Shown: positions 18,710-28,065, counted from the first letter of the stretch. The stretch: 64,000 nucleotides of DNA from Amycolatopsis arida (GCF_900115565.1 NZ_FOWW01000001.1:811731-875730), one strand, 5' to 3'. The notes: generated by a model not told the origin, from the letters alone. Numbers and translations are program-made.

Positions 18710-18838
18710 GTGAGCGGAAGGCGCTCCGGCACCGCCCACACCGGACGGTCGCCGGGGAGACCGGCCCACCTCGAGGCCGACACCTCCGCGAGCCATCCGT
18801 CGGTGCGAGGCCTCGACTCGCCGAGGTCCTCGGGGTGG

Positions 18839-19000
18839 TCAGTGCCGCCGCTCGGGCGGACGGCGAGCGCCGGGCGCCTGCGCGGCCCACGCCGCGCGCC
18901 GAAGGTCGGCCACCGCCTCGGCGTGGAGCCGGGCGATCGCCTCGTGCGCCCGCCGCACCTCCTCGTCCAGCCTCGCCAGGAACTCCGTGTCCGACTCCAT
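18839..19000 (-). CDS. Small hypothetical protein
   Basis: Fifty-three residues starting MESDTEFLARLDEEVRRAHE. It is predicted almost fully helical, with heptad-like Leu/Ala spacing, and ends in an Arg/Pro tail. ATG 19000 is preceded by GGAG at about the right distance; an in-frame GTG at 19039 would add 13 residues. I do not recognise a family. It could be a short coiled-coil protein or a chance frame in GC-rich DNA. Confidence 0.4.
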   Translation of the reverse strand: MESDTEFLARLDEEVRRAHEAIARLHAEAVADLRRAAWAAQAPGARRPPERRH

Positions 19001-19088
19001 GATCGACTCCGCGTGCTCGCCCGACGCGTGCGCCTCCACCCGGGAAGACGAAGCAGTGCGGTCGGTTTGTTCCCGGACGGCGCGCGGT

Positions 19089-19331
19089 TCACCCGGACGT
19101 CGTGGTCAGTCCGGCCGCCCCGAAGGAGACGTCGAAGCGGTCGCACCAGATGCTCAGGCTGCGGTACCGCCCGCGGTCGGTCCCGGCGGGCAGCGGGTAG
19201 TTCTGATCGCCCCTGTTGCCCTCGAGCTCGCCGAGGCTCACGTACGCCCCGTCGTCGAACACACCCCAGCCCTCCCAGCCCAGTCGGCCCGACGAACCAG
19301 CGGCACGGCGCGGAAAGCTGACGACCGATCG
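19089..19331 (-). pseudogene. DM13-domain protein remnant
   Basis: The minus frame reads GWGVFDDGAYVSLGELEGNR, then GDQNYPLPAG and SLSIWCDRFDVSFGAAGL. This is the conserved second half of the DM13 domain, including its IWC-x-x-F-x-V-x-F-x-A-x-L ending. The first half of the domain and any signal peptide are missing, because upstream sequence is occupied by the SRPBCC gene whose stop is at 19360. DM13 proteins are extracytoplasmic and may be redox-related. I read this as a truncated gene. Confidence 0.6.
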
Positions 19332-19359
19332 CCTACCGGCGGCGGGCGCCACCGTACGG

Positions 19360-19848
19360 TCAGGCCGGGTCGGAGGCACGGTCGAGAGCCTCCGCCGTGG
19401 CCTTCACCGCGGCCAGGGTGTGCTCGATCGAGCGCAGGTTGTAGCCGGGGCGGTCCGCTCGGCCGGTGACCCGTGGCCCCATGACACGGCGAATGAACCA
19501 GTTCCCGACCCGGTACCACTGCTCGGTGAGGCGGCAACCGGTGGCGGTGGGGGTGATCTCGTAGGACCAGCGCGACACCCGAACCCCGAACGGCGTGCGG
19601 ACGTCGAAGGTGAACCGGCGGCCCGCGACGCACTCGACCACACTGACCTTGGTCCACCACCGCCGCTCGCCGTTGCGGTTGACCCCCCGGAACTCGGCGC
19701 CGACGGCGGGGCCGGTGGCGCCGTTCACCCACCGGCCGCCGACGTTCTCCGGGCTCAGCTCACCCATCCGGGGAAGGTCGGTCACCAACGCCCACACGGC
19801 GAGCGGGTCGGCGGCCACGTCGATGCCGCGGGAGATCGTCGGCTCCAC
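19360..19848 (-). CDS. SRPBCC (polyketide cyclase/START-like) protein
   Basis: 162 residues with the helix-grip fold: ISRGIDVAADPLAVWALVTD at the N-terminus, a central beta sheet with GRRFTFDVRTPFGVRVSRWS, and a long C-terminal helix ending TLAAVKATAEALDRA. Members bind hydrophobic ligands. No catalytic role can be assigned. GTG 19848. It stands alone between TerC and the DM13 remnant. Confidence 0.8.
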   Translation of the reverse strand: MEPTISRGIDVAADPLAVWALVTDLPRMGELSPENVGGRWVNGATGPAVGAEFRGVNRNGERRWWTKVSVVECVAGRRFTFDVRTPFGVRVSRWSYEITPTATGCRLTEQWYRVGNWFIRRVMGPRVTGRADRPGYNLRSIEHTLAAVKATAEALDRASDPA

Positions 19849-19970
19849 CCGGCCACGCTAACCTGGCCCGGACCCGGCGGACAACGAGCGCGGCGACACC
19901 GAGCAGAACCGGAGAAGGGCTCCGTGCCGATGCCCGGCCGACTTCCCCGGCAGCCGCCGCCGGCGCCGAC

Positions 19971-20993
19971 TCAGCCGCGAGCACGGTCCCGATCGGTCTC
20001 GTCCGCCCTGGGCGGGTGGGCGCGCAGCGAGCCGGAGTGCGCCCTGGCACTCGGGTCGAGCCTGGTCTTGACCAGGCTGGCCACGGTGACCACGGCGAGC
20101 ACGACGACGATCACCCCGAGGCTGACCAGCGTCGGGATCTCCGGGACGCTCTCGTCGATGTCGACGTGGGCCCAGTGCAGCACGAGCTTGACCCCGATGA
20201 ACGCCAGGACCAGCGCCAGCCCGGTGGACAGGTACACCAGCCGGTCCAGCAGGCCCTTCACCAGGAAGTACAGCGCGCGCAGGCCGAGCAGCGCGAACGC
20301 GTTCGCGGTGAACACGATGTAGGGCTCCGCGGTGATGCCGAACACCGCGGGGATCGAGTCCAGCGCGAACAGCAGGTCGACGCTGCCGATGGCGACCAGC
20401 ACGATGAACAGCGGCGTGACCACCCTGCGCCCCTCCAGCTTGGCGAAGAGCTTGCCGCCGACGTGGTCGTCGCTGACCGGCAGCACCCGCCGGGCTCCCC
20501 TGACCACCACGTTGTCCTCGACGTCGGGGTCCTCGTCGCGGTGCCGGAACAGCTGCACCGCGGTGTAGATCAGCAGCAGCCCGAACAGCAGGAACATGAA
20601 CGAGAACAGTGACAGCAGCGTGGCGCCGAGCACGATGAAGATCGCCCGCATGATCAGTGCCAGCACGATGCCGAAGGTGAGCACCTTGTGCTGGTGCTCC
20701 TCCGGTACGGCGAACGTGGTCATGATGATCACGAAGACGAACAGGTTGTCGACCGAGAGGCTCTTCTCCACCAGGTAGCCCGTGAAGTACTCGGTGCCGA
20801 AGTCGCCACCGTGCGCGAGGGCGAACCACACGCCGAAGCCGACGGCGACGAGGACGTAGAACACCGACCACGCGGTGGCCTCGGCGAACCCGACCCGGTG
20901 CGGCCGCAGCGCCGCCAGCGCCAGGTCCACCGCGAGCAGGGTGACGATCAGGCCGATGGTGACGACCCAGGTCAGCACGCTGATGTGGAGCAT
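19971..20993 (-). CDS. TerC family integral membrane protein
   Basis: 340 residues with about nine membrane helices. Signature TerC segments are visible: GYLVEKSLSVDNLFVFVIIM early and LFALDSIPAVFGITAEPYIV late, each with the acidic residues (SVDN, ALDSIP) thought to bind metal. The family is linked to tellurite resistance and, in other bacteria, to Mn2+ export or metalation of secreted enzymes. The C-terminal tail is hydrophilic. ATG 20993 (MLHISVLTW). Confidence 0.9.
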   Translation of the reverse strand: MLHISVLTWVVTIGLIVTLLAVDLALAALRPHRVGFAEATAWSVFYVLVAVGFGVWFALAHGGDFGTEYFTGYLVEKSLSVDNLFVFVIIMTTFAVPEEHQHKVLTFGIVLALIMRAIFIVLGATLLSLFSFMFLLFGLLLIYTAVQLFRHRDEDPDVEDNVVVRGARRVLPVSDDHVGGKLFAKLEGRRVVTPLFIVLVAIGSVDLLFALDSIPAVFGITAEPYIVFTANAFALLGLRALYFLVKGLLDRLVYLSTGLALVLAFIGVKLVLHWAHVDIDESVPEIPTLVSLGVIVVVLAVVTVASLVKTRLDPSARAHSGSLRAHPPRADETDRDRARG

Positions 20994-21116
20994 CCGGTCC
21001 CTCCGCGTCGGTTCCCTGTCCGCAGGATCATGCCGAATCGCGCGTCGCTCCGCTGACCGACCGCGTGCTCTCCCGACCCCCTTGCCGAACGCGAGCACGA
21101 TCGGGATGCTCGACGC

Positions 21117-21320
21117 ATGGAGCACCAGGAGCCGGAGCGCGTGGAGCGGTTCACCGACGAGGAGCTGGCCTTCCTGCGCTTCGCGCGGTTCGGCGAGCTG
21201 CCGCCGAGGGTGCTGCCGCAGGAGATGGCCGAGGTCACCGAGACCGAGCGCCCGGACCTGCCCGGCGAGCGCCAACCGTTCGACCTCGGCCCGACCGGAC
21301 GGTACCTGGCCGGCGGCTGA
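21117..21320 (+). CDS. Small hypothetical protein
   Basis: 67 residues, acidic, with two short helices (RFTDEELAFLRFARFGELPP) and a Pro-rich tail. ATG 21117. No family recognised. It lies 45 bp before the epoxide hydrolase gene in the same direction, so it may be co-transcribed with it. Confidence 0.55.
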   Translation: MEHQEPERVERFTDEELAFLRFARFGELPPRVLPQEMAEVTETERPDLPGERQPFDLGPTGRYLAGG

Positions 21321-21365
21321 CCTCGCCGTCGCGGCGCTCCCTTTCCCGACACCGGAGGAGTGTGG

Positions 21366-22529
21366 ATGTCCGAGGCGGTGGTGCCGTTCCGCGTCGAGGT
21401 CCCCGACGCCGAGCTCGCCGACCTGCGCGAGCGGTTGGCGCGGACCCGCTGGCCGGAGCCGGAGCCGGTGGACGGCTGGTCGCAGGGCGTCCCGCTCGAC
21501 TACCTGCGCGACCTGTGTGACCACTGGGCCCGCCGGTACGACTGGCGACGCGTCGAGGCCCGGCTGAACGCGCTGCCCCAGTTCCGCACGGAGCTCGACG
21601 GGCTCGGCATCCACCTCGTCCACGTGCGCTCGCCCGAGCCGGACGCGCTGCCGCTGGTCGTGACCAACGGCTGGCCCGGCTCGATCGTCGAGTACCTCGA
21701 CGTGATCGGGCCGCTCACCGACCCCGCCGCGCACGGTGGCGACCCCGCCGACGCGGTCCACCTCGTCCTGCCCACGCTGCCCGGCTACGGGTTCAGCGAC
21801 AAGCCCACGCGGCCGGGGTGGGGCGTGCGGCGCATCGCCGGAGCCTGGGCCCGCCTCATGGCCCGGCTGGGCTACGACCGGTACGGCGCGGTGGGCAGCG
21901 ACTGGGGCACCAGCATCACCACCGCGCTCGGGCAGCGGGACCACGAGCACGTCGCCGGCATCCACCTCGTCCCGCCGATCGCCGCGCCCGACCCGGCGAC
22001 CTTCGACGACCTCACCGCCGCCGAGCGGGCCGCGCTCGCCGCGCTGGAGCACGCCAAGGAGTGGGAGGACGGCTACTCGGTCGAGCAGTCCACCCGGCCG
22101 CAGACGATCGGCTACTCCCTGGTCGACTCCCCCGCCGGGCTCTGCGCGTGGATCGTGGAGAAGTTCCACGCGTGGACCGACTGCGCGGGGCACCCGGAGA
22201 ACGTGCTCTCCCGCGACCAGATGCTCGACAACATCACGCTGTACTGGCTGACCCGCACTGGCGCGTCGGCCGCGCGGCTGTACTGGGAGAGCATCCGGCA
22301 GGTGCAGCGCTGGTTCACCGCCGCGGTCGAGGACACCGTGGACGTCCCCGCCGGTTGCTCGGTGTTCCCCAAGGAGCTGCCGCGCCCTTCCCGCCGCTGG
22401 GCCGCCCGGCGCTACACCGACATCCGGTACTGGAACGAGCCCGCCAGGGGTGGCCACTTCGCCGCGCTCGAGCAGCCGGAGCTGTTCGTCGACGAGGTGC
22501 GGTCCTTCTTCCGGCTGGTCCGCGGCTGA
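21366..22529 (+). CDS. Epoxide hydrolase (EHN family)
   Basis: 387 residues. The N-terminal EHN domain (PFRVEVPDAELADLRERLAR to about residue 105) is typical of microsomal-type epoxide hydrolases. The alpha/beta hydrolase part has the oxyanion segment TNGWPGS, the nucleophile Asp in AVGSDWGTSI near residue 180, and the catalytic His in GGHFAALEQPE close to the C-terminus. It opens epoxides to diols. ATG 21366 has GGAGGAG at 21354-21360, better than the GTG two codons earlier. Confidence 0.9.
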   Translation: MSEAVVPFRVEVPDAELADLRERLARTRWPEPEPVDGWSQGVPLDYLRDLCDHWARRYDWRRVEARLNALPQFRTELDGLGIHLVHVRSPEPDALPLVVTNGWPGSIVEYLDVIGPLTDPAAHGGDPADAVHLVLPTLPGYGFSDKPTRPGWGVRRIAGAWARLMARLGYDRYGAVGSDWGTSITTALGQRDHEHVAGIHLVPPIAAPDPATFDDLTAAERAALAALEHAKEWEDGYSVEQSTRPQTIGYSLVDSPAGLCAWIVEKFHAWTDCAGHPENVLSRDQMLDNITLYWLTRTGASAARLYWESIRQVQRWFTAAVEDTVDVPAGCSVFPKELPRPSRRWAARRYTDIRYWNEPARGGHFAALEQPELFVDEVRSFFRLVRG

Positions 22530-22542
22530 CCGTGTCCCGGGG

Positions 22543-24042
22543 TCAGGAGTCGGGCCGGTCCAGCGGGGCGGTGGCCGGTCCCTCCAGGACGTTGCCGTCG
22601 ACGTCGAACCGGGAGCCGTGGCAGGGGCAGTCCCAGCTCCGCTCCGCGGAGTTGAACCGCAGGTAGCAGCCGAGGTGGGTGCAGCGCAGCGACACCGCGT
22701 GCAGCTCGCCGCCCGCGTCGCGGTAGTAGCCCACCTTGCCCAGCCCGTCGCGGACCACCCGCGCCTCGCCCGGTCCGACGTCCTGCGGGCCGCCGGACCG
22801 GGCGGGGGTCAGCCGGTCGGCGACGAAGTCGGTCGCCACCGTGGCGTTGAGCCGACCCAGCGTCGGCAGTGACCGGGCGGAGACGCGGTGCGGGTCGAAC
22901 CGCCTCCCCCACGGGCGGGACCGGCCGGCGAGCAGGTCGGCCAGCAGCATCGCGGCGAACGTGGCGGTGGACAGCCCCCACTTCATGAAGCCGGTGGCGA
23001 CGTAGAGCCGGGACGACCACGGCGTGTAGGTGCCGATCATGGGCAGCCGGTCGTAGGCGACGGGGTCCTGGGCCGACCACCGGTGGGTGACCTCGGCGAC
23101 GTCCCAGTGCCGGTGCGCGAAGTCGACGAGCCGCTGGTAACGCCGGTCGTCGACCCCGTGCGCGCCGGCGTGGTGGCTCTGCCCGGCGAGGACGAGCGAA
23201 TCGGCGGTGGAGCCGATCGACCAGGTCGGGCTGCCGGCGTTGATCGCGAGCGTGGCCGGGGGCGACCCGTGCCGCAGCCGGACGGCGACGCAGTAGGACC
23301 GGGACGGCTCCAGTCGGGCGAAGTACAGCCCGCGGTCCAGGATCGGGAAGTGGGTAGCCACCACGACGCGGTCGGCGTGGACGGTGCCGCGGTCGGTGCG
23401 CACTCGGCACGGCCGGCCCTCGGCCACCTCCCGCACCCGGCTGTGCTCGTACACCGCCGAGCCGTCCCCGTCCACCGCCGCGGCCAGCCCGAGGGCGTAC
23501 CGCAGCGGGTGGAGGGTGAGCTGGTCGGCCAGCCGCACCGCGCCCGCCACCGGGAACGGCAGGTCCACCGCGTCGTCGAGCCGGACGTCCAGCCCGGCCG
23601 CGCGGGCGGCCTTGTACTCGGCCTCCACGGTGGAGCGCTCGCGTTCGGTGCGGGCGTAGGTGTGCGCGGGCAGCCGGCGCGGCGCGCAGTCGATGCCCTC
23701 GACCTCGACCAGCTCGGCGACCTTGGCCACGCCGGCCGCGCTGGCCGCGGCGTAGTCGGCGGCCGCCTCCCGGCCGTGCCGGCGGGTGATCGTGGAGTAC
23801 ACGGTGGACTGCAGCGCGGTGACCTTCGCGGTGTTGTTGCCGCTGGCGCCGCTGCCCACCCGGTCGGCCTCGACCACCGCGACACTGGCGCCCTGCCGCT
23901 TCAGCAGCAACGCCGTGGTCAGCCCGGCCAGTCCCCCACCGACGACGGCGACGTCGACGGTCATCTCCCCGGTCAGTGGTGGGAATCCGCTCGCCGGCTG
24001 GGCCGCCAGCCACAACGAGTGCTCCCCGGTCGTCGTCGGCAT
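22543..24042 (-). CDS. FAD-dependent oxidoreductase with C-terminal Rieske domain
   Basis: 499 residues. A DAO-type flavoprotein occupies about 1-385 (VDVAVVGGGLAGLTTALLLK, NNTAKVTALQ, ATGFMKWGLSTATFAAMLLA). A Rieske [2Fe-2S] domain follows, with ligands in CTHLGC and CPCHGSRF (about 455-490). This fusion recurs in actinobacteria and presumably passes electrons from the iron-sulfur centre to FAD, or the reverse. The substrate is unknown. ATG 24042. Confidence 0.9.
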   Translation of the reverse strand: MPTTTGEHSLWLAAQPASGFPPLTGEMTVDVAVVGGGLAGLTTALLLKRQGASVAVVEADRVGSGASGNNTAKVTALQSTVYSTITRRHGREAAADYAAASAAGVAKVAELVEVEGIDCAPRRLPAHTYARTERERSTVEAEYKAARAAGLDVRLDDAVDLPFPVAGAVRLADQLTLHPLRYALGLAAAVDGDGSAVYEHSRVREVAEGRPCRVRTDRGTVHADRVVVATHFPILDRGLYFARLEPSRSYCVAVRLRHGSPPATLAINAGSPTWSIGSTADSLVLAGQSHHAGAHGVDDRRYQRLVDFAHRHWDVAEVTHRWSAQDPVAYDRLPMIGTYTPWSSRLYVATGFMKWGLSTATFAAMLLADLLAGRSRPWGRRFDPHRVSARSLPTLGRLNATVATDFVADRLTPARSGGPQDVGPGEARVVRDGLGKVGYYRDAGGELHAVSLRCTHLGCYLRFNSAERSWDCPCHGSRFDVDGNVLEGPATAPLDRPDS

Positions 24043-24116
24043 GCGCTGGTCCTCCCTCGCTCGGCGACAGTGCGAGGAGTACCCACGCGGCGGCCGGTCG
24101 AACCGGCCGCCGCTTC

Positions 24117-24931
24117 TCATCGAGCCGGCGCGGACGCCGGCTCGGTGAGGAAGTCCACCACGACCGGCGCGAGGACCTCCGGCGGCACGACGTGCCCCTG
24201 GCCCTCGAGCAGCCGAAACCGCCCGCGCGGCAGCGCGGCGGCGATCCGCCGGCCGGTCTCGACCATCCACTCCGGACTCGCGCCGCCGGCCAGCACGAGG
24301 GCCGGCACGGGCACGCCGGCGGCCTGCTCGCTCGGCGTCCGACCGCCCCGGGAACGCTCGCCCATCACCGCGAAGGGATCGTGACGCAGGGTCGGCGCGT
24401 TGGCCAGCATCGCCGCGTCCCGGCTCAGCTTCGCGGCGACCGCCGAGGGCACGCCGGCGGAGGTGAGGAAGAACTCCACCGCCTCGGCCCTGCGGTCCCG
24501 CGCCAGCACGCGGCGATCTGCTCCGCCTCCTCCCGCTCGGCCCGGCGCTCCTCCTCGCCGCCGGTGCCGAACGGCGGCTCGTGCAGCACGACCCGGTCGA
24601 TCGGGAGGCCGCGCGCCGCCGCGTGCAGGACCAGTGTCGCCCCGGACGAGTGACCGTACAGCGCGGCCGTGCCACCGACCTCGGCGACGAGTGCGGCGAG
24701 GTCCTCGACCTCCCGCTCGACCGCGTAGGACGGGGCGTCCCCGCTGTCGCCGCGGCCCCTTCGATCGTAGTTGACCACGGGGACCCGACGGGCCAGCGCC
24801 TCGGCGAGCGGCTGGTAGGCCGCCCGCCCCTGCAACGCACCGCCGACCAGGATCACCGGCGGCCCGTCACCCTCCCCGAGCAGGTCGAACGCGATCGTCG
24901 TGCCGTCCGGTGATGTCACGGTGCTCGTCAT
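24117..24931 (-). pseudogene. Alpha/beta hydrolase, single frameshift
   Basis: The 5' frame from ATG 24931 encodes MTSTVTSPDGTTIAFDLLGE, the oxyanion segment VGGALQ and the nucleophile elbow LYGHSSGATLVL, up to EREEAEQIAA. At about 24509-24515 the frame breaks. The neighbouring frame carries on as LARDRRAEAVEFFLTSAGVP to GQGHVVPPEVLAP (catalytic His) and a stop at 24117. Restoring one base near GCCGCGTGCTGG gives a normal 270-residue hydrolase. This is a true pseudogene or a sequencing error. It is divergent from the TetR gene that probably controls it. Confidence 0.8.
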
Positions 24932-24964
24932 GGCTCCTCCTGGCATTGTGGGAACTAGACGGTA

Positions 24965-24998
24965 CAGTACTATCGCCAGTACTGACCGGTCCAGTACT
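24965..24998. promoter_or_regulatory. TetR-type operator with three CAGTACT boxes
   Basis: CAGTACT occurs at 24965, 24977 and 24992. The last two lie within the dyad AGTACTG-ACCGGTC-CAGTACT (24978-24998), 7-bp arms around a 7-bp, nearly symmetric centre. It lies in the 76-bp divergent space between the hydrolase and the TetR gene, ending 9 bp before the GTG. Confidence 0.75.
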
Positions 24999-25007
24999 CT
25001 TGCTGCC

Positions 25008-25709
25008 GTGCACGAAGGAAAGCCGGCCGTCGACGAGGCCGCTCGCCCCGCCCCGGCGGCCGACGCCACGCTCGGCCGGTCGGCCCGCAAGCGCGCCGCG
25101 ATCCTCGCGGCGGCCCGGACGGTGTTCCTCCGCAAGGGGTACGACGGCACCAGCATGGACGAGGTCGCCGCGCTCGCCGCGGTGTCCAAGCAGACGGTGT
25201 ACAAGCACTTCGCGGACAAGGAGCGGCTGTTCACCGCCATCGTCACCGGGGACATCAGCGCGACCGAGGCGCTCACCGCGGACATGGTGGCCGCGCTCGG
25301 CGGCAGCGACGACGTGCCGGCCGACCTGCGCCGGTTCGCCCGGCGGCACATCGTCGAGGTCACCCAACCGCACCTGATCCGGCTGCGCCGCATCATCATC
25401 GCCGAGGCCGAGCGGTTCCCGGAGCTGGCGAGGACGTGGTACGCCAGCGGGCCGGAGCGCGCGCACGCCCTCCTCGCCGAGCAGCTCGACGCGCTGGCCC
25501 GGCGGGGGCTGTTGCGGGTGGCCGACCCGCTGCTGGCCGCCCAGCACCTCAACTGGCTGATCCTGTCGATCCCACTGAACCGGGCCATGTTCCTCGGCGC
25601 CGACACCGCGCTCCCGCCCGGCGAGCGCGACCGCTGTGCCGACGAGGCCGTCCGCGTCTTCCTCGCCGCCTACGGCCCGGCCGCGGCGGACGACCCGGCG
25701 TCGAGGTAG
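25008..25709 (+). CDS. TetR family transcriptional regulator
   Basis: 233 residues. The N-terminal helix-turn-helix is AAILAAARTVFLRKGYDGTS, then MDEVAALAAVSKQTVYKHFA. The C-terminal half (about 105-220) fits TetR_C_7 (AefR-like), with FARRHIVEVTQPHLIRLRRI and ERFPELARTWYASGP. GTG 25008. Likely autoregulated and controlling the divergent alpha/beta hydrolase through the operator at 24978-24998. Confidence 0.9.
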   Translation: MHEGKPAVDEAARPAPAADATLGRSARKRAAILAAARTVFLRKGYDGTSMDEVAALAAVSKQTVYKHFADKERLFTAIVTGDISATEALTADMVAALGGSDDVPADLRRFARRHIVEVTQPHLIRLRRIIIAEAERFPELARTWYASGPERAHALLAEQLDALARRGLLRVADPLLAAQHLNWLILSIPLNRAMFLGADTALPPGERDRCADEAVRVFLAAYGPAAADDPASR

Positions 25710-25736
25710 CGAACCGGGCTCGGTTCGCCGGCCGCC

Positions 25737-26546
25737 TCAGCCGCCGAGGGCGTCGCGCACCGGGCCCGGTTCGGCGAGCAGGCCGAGGGCGCGGGCGTGC
25801 TCGGCGGCGTCGGCCCGGACCTCCGGATCGAGCTCGCCCACCGCGTCGAGCAGCCTCCGCCGGTTGGCCTCGCCGAGGTGGGTGAGCACGCCGAACGTCG
25901 CCGGCCACAGGCCCTCCCGCGCGGCGGCCGCGGCCATGCCGGGGAAGCGCTCGGCCGGCACCAGCCCGAGCACGTGGTCGATCCGGTCCTTGGCGTCCAC
26001 CACGAAGGCGATCCGCAGCAGCCCGGCGTCCGGGATCACCGGCAACACCGCGGTCACCGTCGGGTCCGGCAGCCGGTCGAAGAACCGGCTGATGGTGATC
26101 CAGTCCCGCCTGGCGACCAGCTCGCGGGCGACCGCCACCACGGTCGGCGCCGGGATCCGGGTGATGATCTCGCCGGCCCGCCGCGGGTCGAGCTCGGCGG
26201 CCACGTCGGCGAGGAACGCCGGCGGCAACCGCCGGGCCACGTCCACCCCGCGGGAGACGTCCACCAGTCCGGCGATCCTGGCGCACAGCAACGGGCCGAA
26301 CACCCTCTCGGCGATCTTGGCCAGCACGGCGCCGGGCAGCAGCCGGCTCGCCCCGGCCATCCGGCCGAGGACGCCGCCATGGGCGTCGAACAGCGTGTCG
26401 ACGACCTGCTCCCGGAACCGGCGCACGTCGGCGGGGTCCACACCGGCCAGGAACTCCAGCCGCTCGGGCTCCGTCCTCAGCAGCCGGGCCAGCTTGTCGA
26501 CCTCCGCCCGCGCCTCCAGCTCGGCCAGCGCCGTCGACCCGGTCAC
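25737..26546 (-). CDS. Uncharacterised helical-repeat protein
   Basis: 269 residues, no signal peptide or membrane helix. Successive two-helix units such as PPAFLADVAAELDPRRAGEI, VARELVARRDWITISRFFDR and LLRIAFVVDAKDRIDHVLGL recall the MgtE N-terminal superhelix, but I see no transporter or CBS part. GTG 26546 overlaps the stop of the small gene upstream (GTGA), so the two are co-expressed. Function unknown. Confidence 0.75.
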   Translation of the reverse strand: MTGSTALAELEARAEVDKLARLLRTEPERLEFLAGVDPADVRRFREQVVDTLFDAHGGVLGRMAGASRLLPGAVLAKIAERVFGPLLCARIAGLVDVSRGVDVARRLPPAFLADVAAELDPRRAGEIITRIPAPTVVAVARELVARRDWITISRFFDRLPDPTVTAVLPVIPDAGLLRIAFVVDAKDRIDHVLGLVPAERFPGMAAAAAREGLWPATFGVLTHLGEANRRRLLDAVGELDPEVRADAAEHARALGLLAEPGPVRDALGG

Positions 26547-26755
26547 AGGCCCACCGCCCTGCGCACCGCGCCGCGCAGCAGCGCCGGCACGTACCTCAGC
26601 GACTCCTCGGCCGCGGCCCGGATGGCCGCGGCCTGCTGCCGGCGGGCGTCGGCGAGCGCGGTGGCCAGCAACTCCCGCTGGTCGGCCGGCAGCGCCGCGA
26701 CGCCAGGGGGTGGCTCCTGGCCGAGCTGCTCGGCCAAGTCACGCGGCTGCCCCAT
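26543..26755 (-). CDS. Small hypothetical protein
   Basis: 70 residues, helical, with alanine- and arginine-rich segments (LATALADARRQQAAAIRAAA). It is translationally coupled by GTGA to the helical-repeat gene downstream. No family recognised; perhaps an accessory subunit of its neighbour. Confidence 0.65.
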   Translation of the reverse strand: MGQPRDLAEQLGQEPPPGVAALPADQRELLATALADARRQQAAAIRAAAEESLRYVPALLRGAVRRAVGL

Positions 26756-26907
26756 CGCGTGCTCCTTTCAGTACGTCGCGGCCATCATGACGCACCACGG
26801 TCGCCGTCGCGCGTCACCGGGTGCCGCGCTGGTCGGCACACCCTGAGGTGGGCTGCGGCGCGAGCGGAGGCCCTGAGGTCGCGCGGCCCGTACCCCGCCG
26901 CGCGATC

Positions 26908-28053
26908 TCAGGCCGGTTCGATGCGTGGCGGGGTCCAGCGCGCGGCGGCCATGGTGCCACGCGCGGCGACCGCCGCGGGCAGAAGGCGCAGGACGGTGTT
27001 CCGGAGCGCCACGGCGACCGGGTTGGTCACCCGGTGCCCGAACCGCCCGGCGAGCTCCGAGGCCCTGGCCAGCCCCTGGGTGCGCGGCCGGCGCACCCGG
27101 TCGTAGCGGGCCAGCGCGGTGGGCACGTCCGGCTCCCGCGCGAGCTCGGCGGCCAGCACCACCGCGTCCTCGATCGCCTGGCACCCGCCCTGGCCGAGGA
27201 ACGGCGCCATGGCGTGCGCGGCGTCACCGAGCAACACGACGCGGCCCCGCACGTAGCTGTCCAGCGGCGCGGCGAGCACCCGAACGTCGTGCTGCAGGAC
27301 GGCTTCCGGCGGGGTGCGCTCCAGGATCCGGTGCACCCCGGGATGCCAGTCCCGCAGCCGGGTGCGCAGGAACGCCAGCCGGTCGGCCGGCCGGAGCCCC
27401 TCGGGAGCGGTGAGCGAGACGAACCAGTACAGCCGGCCGTCGACCAGCGGCACCGCCCCGAACTCCGCGCCGGGACCCCACGTACCGTCCATGACGGCGC
27501 CCGGCACCGGATCGACGACCGCGCGGAAGGCCGTCACCCCGCAGTAGGCCGTGCCGGGATGGGCGGGCCACAGCGCGGCCCTGACCCCGCTGTCGATGCC
27601 GTCCGCGCCGACCACCAGGTCGGCCCCGGCGAGGTCGGTCCCCGCGCCGCGCAGCTCACCGGACGGGGTGATCCCGGTGACCTCGGCGTCGTACCGCAGT
27701 GACTCCGCCGGAAGCGCGGCGCGCAGCAGGTCGAGCAGTTGCCCGCGATGGATGGCGACCATCGGCAGGCCGAGAGCGCGCTCGAGGACATCGCCGCCGA
27801 CCTCGGCCAGCACGCGGCCACGGCGGTCGCGCAGCGCCCCGGTGCGTTGCGGGGTGAGCAGCGGGCGCAGCCGCGCGCCGAGCCCCAGCTCGCGCAGGCC
27901 GCGCAGGGCGTTGGGCCACAGACTGATGCCCGCGCCGAGGTCCGTGCCGGCCGCGCCACGTTCCAGCACCGTGACCCGCCAGCCGGCTCGGCGCAGCCCG
28001 AGCGCGGCGCCGAGCCCGCCGATCCCGCCGCCGACCACCACCGCCTGGGGCAT
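26908..28053 (-). CDS. FAD-dependent monooxygenase
   Basis: 381 residues, class A flavin monooxygenase. It has VVVGGGIGGLGAALGLRRAG for the ADP moiety, the DG motif VVGADGIDSGVRAAL, and GRVVLLGDAAHAMAPFLGQG followed by GCQAIEDAVVLAAEL for the ribityl/pyrophosphate contact. It is similar to salicylate- or zeaxanthin-epoxidase-like hydroxylases; the substrate is unknown. ATG 28053 with GGAGGAG upstream. Divergent from a TetR gene, with palindromic operators between them. Confidence 0.88.
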   Translation of the reverse strand: MPQAVVVGGGIGGLGAALGLRRAGWRVTVLERGAAGTDLGAGISLWPNALRGLRELGLGARLRPLLTPQRTGALRDRRGRVLAEVGGDVLERALGLPMVAIHRGQLLDLLRAALPAESLRYDAEVTGITPSGELRGAGTDLAGADLVVGADGIDSGVRAALWPAHPGTAYCGVTAFRAVVDPVPGAVMDGTWGPGAEFGAVPLVDGRLYWFVSLTAPEGLRPADRLAFLRTRLRDWHPGVHRILERTPPEAVLQHDVRVLAAPLDSYVRGRVVLLGDAAHAMAPFLGQGGCQAIEDAVVLAAELAREPDVPTALARYDRVRRPRTQGLARASELAGRFGHRVTNPVAVALRNTVLRLLPAAVAARGTMAAARWTPPRIEPA

Positions 28054-28065
28054 CGCACTCCTCCT

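Noticed and set aside
18443-19146. Minus-strand open frames across the 16-bp minisatellite
   Set aside because: Products are repeat-derived and show no family features. Only the short 18839-19000 frame has a plausible start and protein-like composition.
21117-21320. Possible N-terminal extension of the epoxide hydrolase
   Set aside because: It is in a different frame and has its own stop. The hydrolase has its own strong ribosome binding site.
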